From: an uncultured Methanobacterium sp.
GTDB lineage: Archaea; Methanobacteriota; Methanobacteria; Methanobacteriales; Methanobacteriaceae
DNA: 64,000 nt
Reading direction: 5' to 3'
NCBI RefSeq assembly: GCF_963665055.1
Contig: NZ_OY762014.1
Coordinates: forward strand, 15,408 to 79,407
The notes below the pieces were generated by a model, which saw only the letters and a program-made list of their open reading frames with translations, did not search any database and was not told the origin of the DNA. Below are positions 45,001 to 53,600 of this stretch, in pieces. The position numbers and the translations under genes are program-made. Each line of letters begins with the position of its first letter. The stretch's first letter is position 1.

Positions 45001-47397
45001 ACCACCATTTACTGCAGTGTTATTAGTAAATAGAGAATTATCCACCATGGTTACTGCTGTTGCATAAACTGCTCCCCCTGTAACTGTTGCAGTGTTACAG
45101 GTGAATGTGGAGTTGTTTATGGTAAGTCTGCCGATGATATTATCCATCGCACCACCATTCTGGGCAGTGTTGCTGGTGAAGTTGCATCCGGTTACAGTCA
45201 CTGTACTGGAATAACTGTCAATTGCACCCCCTGAACCATTTAAGGCAGTGTTGAAACTGAAGAACGAATTGTAAATGAGGGTGACTGATTCATCATCATT
45301 ATTAATTGCACCACCATCAATATTGGCACTATTACCTGAAAAAGTGCAGTTGATTACAGTTAAAGGCCCGTCATCATCATTACATAGGGCACCACCATAA
45401 GTGGCAGTCCCATTGATGAAAATACAGTTCATCACGTTGCACGAAGCGTAGTAGTAGTTGTCTATAGCACCTGCAGAACCGTTGGTAGCACTGTTTCCAT
45501 GGAAAATGCTGTCAGATACCGTAGCTGTGCTGTAGAAGTCGTTGTTAATGGCACCAGCATACCTTTCTGCAGTGTTGGATGTGAAAGTAGAGTTATTTAC
45601 ACCCATAAATCCATAATTGTCATTGGTAATTGCACCACCATAATATGAGGCAGCATTGGATGTGAAAATACAATTCGACACATTAAGAGTGGTTATTGTG
45701 CCATTATAAACCTCAGTAATGAGTAATCGAAGTTCCCTGTCATCTGTACGGTAAATACGCAGACTACTGTAATCATAACTGCATATAGCTCCACCAAAAG
45801 TTGCGGTGTTTCCTGTGAATGTGCTACTGGTTACACTGAGGTTGCTGCCATCATAATTGAAGATAGCTCCACCAGAATCATTATTTGCAGTGTTAGATGT
45901 GAAAATACTGCTTTCTATACTGGCAATTCCATTGTTAAAAATAGCTCCCCCATCACCAGCTGTTCCTGCTTTGAATGTAGAGCTTGTGATGTTCAATACT
46001 CCTGTGTTGTGTATGGCTCCACCATTGGTGGTTGCAGTGTTACCAGAGAAAGTGCTTCCAGATACTGTTACCAGTACGATTGAAGTGTTATTATTATAAA
46101 TAGCTCCACCAAATTCTGTGGCAGTGTTGTTTACAAAATAAGAGCTTTCTATATTTAATGTGCTGTCCCCGTAGTTTTCAATAGCCCCCCCATTTACTGC
46201 AGTGTTGTTAATGAAAATACAATCCTCCATGGACAGAAAACTACCTGGTCCGTTATCTATAGCCCCCCCACTGGTGCCTGCATTGTTAGACGTGAATTTA
46301 CAGTCATTTAAAGCCATTTTACTCAGGTAATTACTGATAGCACCTCCTTTGATTGTTGCACTGTTACCAGAGAAGATGCAATCAGTTATAATTGCCGTGC
46401 TGTAGTTGTGGTTATTTATAGCACCACCTGACTGGTATGCGCTGTTACCCGTGAATGTGCATCCAGTTATATTTACGCTGCCTGCAATGGGCGCATCTTT
46501 CCAGTTATCTATTGCACCACCATAGCGTGCCCCGCAGCTGTTTTCTGTAAACTTACTGTCAATTACTGTTAAACTATTTGAATTGTGATTATCTATTGCA
46601 CCACCACCATTACCCGCCTTGTTACTGTCAAAAGTTGTGTTAACAATGGTTAAATTAGCTGAACTTCCAAAGTTGTAGATTGCTCCACCATTGGAGCTGA
46701 TAGCAGTATTCTGATTGATATGGGAGTTCTGAATGTTTAAGGTTCCGCTGTTGTAGATTGCACCACCATTGCCCTTTGCCTTATTTTGGCTGATACTGCT
46801 GTTTTGAATGTTAAGTGTTCCAGTGTTGTAAATTGCACCACCATCATATGCCCAGCCCACACTGGACGAAGCAATGTTTCCAGTGATACTGCAGCTATCC
46901 AAGTACATTGTTCCGCTGTTGTATATGGATCCCCCGTAGCTTGATGTTGCATTGGTTAATGTCACATTTTTCAGAATGAATGTTACGCCTGGTTGAATAG
47001 TGAATATTTGGGCCAGGTTATAAGCATTGATTACTGTTCCGTTTTGACTTTCTCCAATTAAAGATAAATTCCGTGTTATTTGGATATTAGTATTATTTTC
47101 ACCACCGTATACCCCATTAGCAACATATACTGTACCATTATCAACCACAGTACCAGTAGCATTTTTTATGGATAACTTCGGCCCATCACCAGTTAAATTA
47201 TTGTACACTGGATCTTGACCGTTGTAGGAGTCATTTCCAGTTTCATTGTTCACATAGATTATCCCAGAATCAGCAGAAACCGTTCCCAAACCAAAAATCA
47301 ATATTAGTGTAAGAAATAAAATAACTGTAAGAATAAACTTTTTATTCCCCAATTTAGGCATATTATGCCCTGTTCCATTAATGATTCCCTTTAAAAT
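42016..47397 (-). CDS. PMP-repeat/beta-helix adhesin-like protein with C-terminal transglutaminase-like domain, ATT start proposed
   Basis: About 1793 residues. From ATT 47395-47397 the N-terminus is (M)LKGIINGTGHNMPKLGNKK, then a hydrophobic signal helix ending VSA. TGGAGG is 7 nt upstream and an in-frame TAA directly precedes the ATT. Residues about 45-890 carry GGAIYN / F-x-N-N-T-A repeats of the polymorphic membrane protein type. An Ig-like region and a NosD beta-helix (about 1050-1620) follow. The last 150 residues are transglutaminase-like: GSGNCVDITHLLIALCRASAIPAQYVFGT and FADATS. The expected catalytic His (GHxW) is Tyr (GYVW). An ATG at 47361 is the conventional alternative start. 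Confidence 0.85.
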   Translation of the reverse strand: MLKGIINGTGHNMPKLGNKKFILTVILFLTLILIFGLGTVSADSGIIYVNNETGNDSYNGQDPVYNNLTGDGPKLSIKNATGTVVDNGTVYVANGVYGGENNTNIQITRNLSLIGESQNGTVINAYNLAQIFTIQPGVTFILKNVTLTNATSSYGGSIYNSGTMYLDSCSITGNIASSSVGWAYDGGAIYNTGTLNIQNSSISQNKAKGNGGAIYNSGTLNIQNSHINQNTAISSNGGAIYNFGSSANLTIVNTTFDSNKAGNGGGAIDNHNSNSLTVIDSKFTENSCGARYGGAIDNWKDAPIAGSVNITGCTFTGNSAYQSGGAINNHNYSTAIITDCIFSGNSATIKGGAISNYLSKMALNDCKFTSNNAGTSGGAIDNGPGSFLSMEDCIFINNTAVNGGAIENYGDSTLNIESSYFVNNTATEFGGAIYNNNTSIVLVTVSGSTFSGNTATTNGGAIHNTGVLNITSSTFKAGTAGDGGAIFNNGIASIESSIFTSNTANNDSGGAIFNYDGSNLSVTSSTFTGNTATFGGAICSYDYSSLRIYRTDDRELRLLITEVYNGTITTLNVSNCIFTSNAASYYGGAITNDNYGFMGVNNSTFTSNTAERYAGAINNDFYSTATVSDSIFHGNSATNGSAGAIDNYYYASCNVMNCIFINGTATYGGALCNDDDGPLTVINCTFSGNSANIDGGAINNDDESVTLIYNSFFSFNTALNGSGGAIDSYSSTVTVTGCNFTSNTAQNGGAMDNIIGRLTINNSTFTCNTATVTGGAVYATAVTMVDNSLFTNNTAVNGGAIGICCSTGTVTIKNSTLKDNIATAAGGAVYNLESVNNRKKTLVITDSLVSQNLANSGNFLYNNGANSEIHYNSIMFGKGYSIYSTSGIVNSQYNWWGSNSPDFASLISGTANYSPWIYMTILASPTTINKTQTSLVTVSFNNLFNGTEVTTLDPAIGHIPNGSLVYFQSDLGTFDKNVKASFNGIASAMFTAGLVTGTVTIIATTNNQTVFTGAFINPSYFLVNSSMSSEDIQDVLDGAGAGDFVTFLSGTYNKISLIITHSLNLVGNEAILSGNEGYPVIFITGLDASGTTVTGFTISNATGSSGINVDSTNNVTITNNTLTGNVVGIQLTNAVQSTVYNNDVDSNSWVGILVYNGTGNTIASNRVSNNQEGVVLQNSSSNNLVTGNTIRDNTWNGVLVPDATSTGNQVVNNTEISGNDVGVKMYYSSGNTVQGNNVSGNSWAGIWLYNTTNTSVNGNTVSNNQEGIVLQNNANNNNITGNIVRNNTWNGILIPDATSNDNQIANNIEISGNNVGIDLFYAIGNFVQGSNVTANKWAGIWVCNGVNNTITNGNTVSANPEGIFIENSSNTVVNGNILVNNLRNGVYISNSSLIQVSGNTNISGNQVGVGLVGSSDSQISNNNIFGNSWLGVWANNAHDSTVSGNVISGNGGEGVLIENGAYSITVSQNTIQNNTAHGIIIIGTSSYNRILNNNINGNLWSDVSLETAGESVIADNTLGDSHVGIFLQNSSNNTISDNYIFNETWDGIYSGYGSNSNTIMGNTIKKGNGYGIRMQGSVNNLIYINNLLNTLILAYDDGTNQWDNGTDGNYYSDWNSTDPRQVAGGDNLDNHPSTSQIVYVPPGLEELISATSNCQADDAGIISLAHNITTGSVTAWEKSNKIFNWVKDNITYQFYYNTQKGAAETMNYGSGNCVDITHLLIALCRASAIPAQYVFGTYLNDNGTKVGYVWASLYITGDWVFADATSTENKLGVINNWNTSSLQLNGVYTSLPF
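43172..44058. repeat. 887-bp tract near-identical to 48264-49150
   Basis: Aligned at a constant offset of 5092 bp with only scattered substitutions. It encodes beta-helix coils in the middle of this gene and in the corresponding part of the next gene. This degree of identity inside otherwise diverged genes suggests recent exchange. Confidence 0.75.
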
Positions 47398-47410
47398 TTA
47401 GTTCCCTCCA
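47395..47410 (-). promoter_or_regulatory. Shine-Dalgarno deciding an ATT start (PMP gene 2)
   Basis: Minus strand TGGAGG (47410-47405), 7-nt spacer ending in TAA, then ATT (47397-47395). Translation upstream of the ATT is blocked by that in-frame TAA. Confidence 0.6.
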
Positions 47411-47435
47411 TTTATTAATTGGACATGAAGTTCAA

Positions 47436-47480
47436 TGCGTGTCGATCATTATGTATTTACAACCAATATATAGTTTAACT
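47436..47480 (-). promoter_or_regulatory. Promoter of PMP gene 2
   Basis: Minus strand AGTTAAACTATATATTGG (TATA, 47480-47463) and TCGACACGCATTGAA (47445-47431). Both parts recur before the gene starting at 55657, with the same spacing. Confidence 0.5.
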
Positions 47481-47617
47481 CTTAGATTTTTCTTGTAAAA
47501 AAGAATAAATAGTAGACATAGTCCATTTATATGGTTATAATGAGTTTATTTTCAAAAAAAATCAATTAATATATGACAATTGAATAAAAACTTTAAATCT
47601 GATTTTAAAAAAAAGCA

Positions 47618-47640
47618 AACGGGGAAAAATGAATTCCCCT
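47618..47640 (-). terminator. Hairpin plus T8 terminator of PMP gene 3
   Basis: On the minus strand, GGGGAA (47639-47634) and TTCCCC (47626-47621) form a 6-bp stem, followed after a short GTTTGC by a T8 tract. It lies just beyond the stop at 47657. Confidence 0.5.
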
Positions 47641-47656
47641 TAAAAAAATATTTTTT

Positions 47657-50600
47657 CTATTTTGTTGTCCATGGTGTGTAGTTTACGTTTCCCTGTATCT
47701 GTGCACTGGGGTTGTCATTGGATCCCCACCAATTGTTGGTGGCGTTAAGTGTGTTACTGGTTCCAGCATAGGTTAAACCATACTGATTACTACCAGTGAT
47801 ACTGTTGTTGTTCACAACATTGGTAGAACTGTCCGTATCAACACGCACTCCAATAGGATTCTCAGTGATGTTATTAGACAAAATCTGATTATCCAAGGAG
47901 GTATCCAAGAGACATACTCCCATCCAAGTGTTGTTTTTCACCTGATTAGACGAGATTATGTTTCCATTAGCATTCTGAAGAAGAATACCAATGTTATTCC
48001 CAGAAATCTCCGTATTGTTGTCGATAGTATTGTTACTAGCACCAACAATGATTATTCCATGCGCAGTGTTGTTCTGAATAGTATTCTGACTCACAGTGAT
48101 ACCATAAGCACCATTTTCAATCAAAACACCTTCTTCACTACCTGAAATCGTGTTCCCACTAACTGTGGAGTTGTGTGCATTGTTTGCCCATACTCCTAAC
48201 CAGCTGTTACCAGTTATAATGTTGTTTTCAACCCGAACATCAGAAGATGATCCAGCTATTCCAACACCCACCTGATTACCTGAGATATTAGTGTTACCTG
48301 AAACCTGAATTAGAGAACTATTAGAAATGTAAACCCCATTTCTAAGATTATTCACTAAAATATTTCCATTTACAACAGTATTTGAACTGTTTTCAATGAA
48401 TATGCCTTCAGGGTTCGCAGAAACAGTGTTACCATTGGTGATTGTGTTGTTCACACCATTGTAAACCCAAATACCAGCCCATTTATTCGCAGTAACATTG
48501 TTACCCTGGACAAAGTTTCCAATAGCATTGAATAAGTCTATTCCCACGTTGTTTCCAGATATTTCAATGTTATTTGCTATTTGATTGTCATTACTGGTTG
48601 CATCCGGTATGAGAATTCCATTCCAGGTGTTGTTTCGAACAATATTCCCAGTTATGTTATTGTTATTTGCATTGTTTTGCAGAACAATTCCTTCCTGGTT
48701 GTTGGAAACTGTGTTACCATTTACAGAGGTGTTTGTGGTATTATAAAGCCAAATGCCGGCCCAAATGTTCCCAGAAACATTGTTACCCTGTACTGTGTTT
48801 CCGTTGGAATAATACATCTTAACACCAACATCATTTCCAGAAATCTCAGTGTTATTCACAATCTGATTACCAGTACTGGTTGCATCAGGTATAAGCACAC
48901 CGTTCCAGGTGTTGTTTTTGATGGTGTTACCAGTCACAAGGTTATTACTGGAAGAATTCTGCAGTACAACACCTTCCTGGTTGTTGGAAACCCTATTGGA
49001 AGCAATGGTGTTTCCAGTACCATTGTACACCAGTATACCAACCCAGCTGTTGGAATCAACGTTGTTGTTATAAACTGTGCTTTGAACTGCGTTTGTGAGC
49101 TGTATCCCCACAACATTACCAGTTAAAGTGTTGTTACTGATGGTTACATTGCTGGTAGAATCAACACTTATTCCAGCGGTTCCAGTTGCATTAACAACTG
49201 TGAATCCGGTTATTGTTGTTCCAGATACATTCAAACCAGTGACACTAATAACCGGGAGAGTTCCAGTACCACTCAAGATTGCGCCTTTGCTCACAAAGTT
49301 AAGTGTATGGGTGATGCTCAATGCCATGTTGTTGTAAGTTCCATTGAGGAACGTAACAACATCCCCTATACCTGAAGAATCTATAACAGCCTGAATTTCA
49401 GCACTGGACATGCTAGGATTCACTAAGAAGTACTCGGGGTTAATAATCACATCAGCATACACTGTTTGATTATCAGCTGTTGCATTTATGCTAGCTGTTC
49501 CAGGTACTACTCCAGCATCAAATAGTGCAGAAGCAGTTCCATTAAATGTGGCCGTTACGTTTTTATCAAATTTTCCAAGATCTGTCTGGAAATACACCCA
49601 AGATCCATTGGGTATGTGACCTATAGCTGGATCTAAAGTTGTCACTTCGGTTCCATTAAACAGGTTGTTGAAGTTGACAGTGACCAGACTACTCTGAGTC
49701 TTGTTGATTGTTGTGGGACTGGCAAGAATGGTCATGTAGATCCACGGTGAGTAATTTACAGTTCCACTGATTAAACTGGCAAAATCTGGACTGTTTGAGC
49801 CCCACCAGTTGTATCTTGCGTCAACAATGCCACTACCTTTGTAAATAACAGTTCCAATACTTGCTATGTTTCCACTGAAATAGTTGTACTCAAGAACTGT
49901 TGATGGAGAACCACTAAAGATCGCACCACCATAAGTAACTGCTGTATTATTAATGAAAATGCTGTTAGTCACTGAGGAAGAAGTTCCACGATTATAAATA
50001 GCACCACCATTTGCTCCACTGTTATTCATAAATACACTGTTGGTAACAATGAGATTTCCGCGAGAATAAATCGCCCCACCACTGTAACTACCACTACCAG
50101 CAAGTATGTTTGCGGTGTTGTTTACAAATGTGCAGTTGATTATATTTAAAGGCGAACTAACCTCATTACTGCAAATAGCACCACCACGCGCATTGTCGAC
50201 CAACGCAGCATTGTTGTAGAATGTGGAGTTAACTGCAGTTACTAAATTACCAGTAGTGTATATTGCACCTGCAAAACCACCAGCAACATTATCACCGAAC
50301 ACAGAATTACTTACAGTTAAAGTACCACTGCTACCAGTATTATATAACGCGGCACCATTGTAAGAGGCAGTGTTATTTGAAAATGTGCCATTTATGACAT
50401 TTACAGTACCTCCATTATTATAGACGGCACCACCACTCTTATTAACACCTGCATTACGGGTAAATGTACTGTTAGTGATTAATAATGTCCCTATATTGTA
50501 AATTGCTCCGCCACCATAGCTAGTTGAGGTAGCATTGTTTCCAGAAAGGTTACAGTTTAGAACATTCAAAATTCCACTGTTGTATATAGCACCACCAGTA

Positions 50601-53600
50601 TCGGCATTACCAGCCGTAATAGTCAAATTCTCAATGGTAACTGTCACGGTAGATGGAATATTAAATACATTTCCCAATGCCAATGCATCTATAATTGTAC
50701 CATGTTCACTACTACCCCTAATGGAGGCATTCTGATTTATAGTGATACCATGATCACCAGTCAAATTGTAGGTCCCATTAGCCAAGTAAACAGTTCCATT
50801 AACATTCAAAACACTCAAAGCCTGCTTAAGAGTTTGATATGGGTTAATTTGACTACCATCACCCGTAGTATCATTACCCGTAGGTGAAACGTAAACAGTG
50901 TTTAATCCCAAAGTAACCAGTGCAGACAATGTTTGCTGGTTGACAGCGGCTGTAACATTAGTCACACCACTAACACCAGAACCTGTTAGGTTCACCTGTG
51001 ACTTACCATTTACCAGAGTACCATTGGTAATAGTTCCAAGAGTAGTTGCAAATGTTACATTTGTACCATCAGGGACATGACCCTGACTGGAAATGTCATT
51101 CCCATTACTATCATGGGTTAAATCCACAGTTATCTCTGATGTTCCATCTGAAGCAACAACAGTTGGAGATGCAGTTATATTTGCCACCATCCAAGGTGAG
51201 TAATTTGCTGTTCCACTAATTAAACTGGCAAAATCTGGACTGTTTGAGCCCCACCAGTTGTATTTTAAGTCAGCACTGCCCATGTTTGTAATTACACTAC
51301 CTGTAGGTGCACTGTTTCCAACAAAGGTGTTGTAGTAGGCAACCAGGGTTGCAGTGTTGTCAATTACTCCACTTTTACTTGCTGCAGTGTTGTTGGTGAA
51401 AGTACAACCAGTCATGTTGAGAGTACTGCTATCCCAGTTTTCAATAACTCCACCGGTAGTTGCAGTGTTGTTAATGAATATGGAATTTAACACAGTTAAT
51501 GCACTGTTAGGGTCATTATCAATTGCACCACCTATTGGGGAGGTGTTGTTGATAAAGGTAGATCCAGTTATGGTCATGGTGCTTTTGAAATTGCTTACTG
51601 CACCACCGCAGATAACTGCACTGTTGTTGATGAAAGTGCAGTCGGTTATAATTGCGGTACTGTAATTGTGGCTGTTAATAGCTCCTCCGTAACCTCGGCT
51701 GGTACTTGTAACAGTGTTTCCGGTGAAAGTACATCCGGATATATTGATTGAACTGGAATCCCATATACTGACTGCACCTGCTCTTTCGGCAGTGTTGTTG
51801 GTGAATGTACAGTTGATCACAGTTGCTGTGCAACCATCATCCACGTTGAAAGCACCACCAGACTGCATAGCACTGTTTTTGATGAAAGTACAGTTTATCA
51901 CCAGGACATTACCCACAGTACCAGATTTCCAGTTGTCAATTGCACCACCGTGACGTGTTCCGCAGCTGTTTGAGTAGAAGTAACTGTTGGTCAGTGTAAC
52001 ATTCTGGTAGTCGTAATTGTCTATGGCACCTCCACCATTACCTGCGTAATTGCTGTTAAATGAGCTGTTGTTAATGTTCAGTGTTCCGCTGTTGTAGATA
52101 GCGCCACCATTACCTGAAGTTGCGGTGTTCTGGTTGATGATTGAATCATTGATGGTTAATGTGCCGATGTTATAGATGGCTCCACCACCGGTACTGCTGG
52201 AAGTTGCTGTGTTTCCTGAAATGGTCACATTGGTGATTGTCAGGTTTCCACTGTTAGCAATTGCCCCCCCATTGGTGTATTTACCATTGATCAGAGTCAT
52301 GTTGCTAATGTTTACGGTTACGTTGGATGGAATGATGAATATTACTCCCATATTTCCGGCATCAACTATGGTGTTAGCCTGTCCTGCTCCGAAAATACTT
52401 GCATTTCTTGTAACTGTGACATTGTAATCACCGGGCAAGTTATAGGTCCCACTGACGAGATACACAATTCCGTTACTATTTATAACGCTGACTGCCTGTT
52501 GAATGGTCTGGTAAGGATTGGATTCACTACCATCACCAGTCACATCACTACCAGTAGGGGACACATAGATTGTGCTTAAACCCATTACAATGGTTGATGT
52601 GGCGTTTTGGTGGTCTACAGCAGTGGTGACATTGGCCACTCCACTAACACCTGAACCTACCAGGTTCATCTGTGCTTTGCCGTTTACAGTGGTTCCATTG
52701 GTTATATTACCAAGGGTTGTTTCAAAGATTACTGGGATACCATCTGGAATATGACCCTGGCTGGATGTATCATTACCCTTGTTATCATGAGTCATGTCTA
52801 CTGTGATAACTGAAACACCATCTGCAGCAATAATAGTAGGTGAAGCAGTTGTATTTGCTACAATCCATGCATTTACTGCTGCATTAATTTTTCCGGCTGT
52901 TTGAGGGTTAGTTCCATCTAAATTACTTCCCCACCAGTTATTTTCAGCATTGAATGAACCGCTTTTCTTGTTAAATACTGCCACACTACTGTTATCAACG
53001 ATTCTGCAGAAGTTGATGTAAGTTGTACATGAATCACCAGCATTACAAACAGCTGATCCTCCACTTGATGCTGAGTTGTTGATGAATGTGGACTGCATTA
53101 TGTAAACGGTTCCTTGTTTGTTTAAGATACCTCCACCGTAATCTGCGGTGTTATTGGTGAATATACTACCATTTACAGTGGTTGTTCCACCAGTACTATA
53201 GATTCCTGCACCCCAACCCACTGCAGTGTTGTTGGTGAATGCGCAATCTGTTACATAAGCTGTTCCAGCGCTGTAAATCGAAGCACCATTGTATGTAACG
53301 TAGTTGTTTGTAAACAAGCTATTATTCACATTTAATATTGAAGTACTATAGATTCCTGCACCTCTGGTTGCACTGTTACCCGTGAATATTCCGTTGTTGA
53401 TGGTTAGTGTTCCAGTACTGTATACTGCAGCACCATTTTCAGAATTAGATCCGGATAAAGTACTGTTACTCAGGTTTAAGTTTCCGGTGTTGTAAATTGC
53501 ACCACCGTATGTAGCATTATTCCCAGAAAGTGTACTGTTATTCATATACAGGGCTCCTGTATTGTAGATAGCGCCCCCATTAGTTGCATAGTTACCTGAG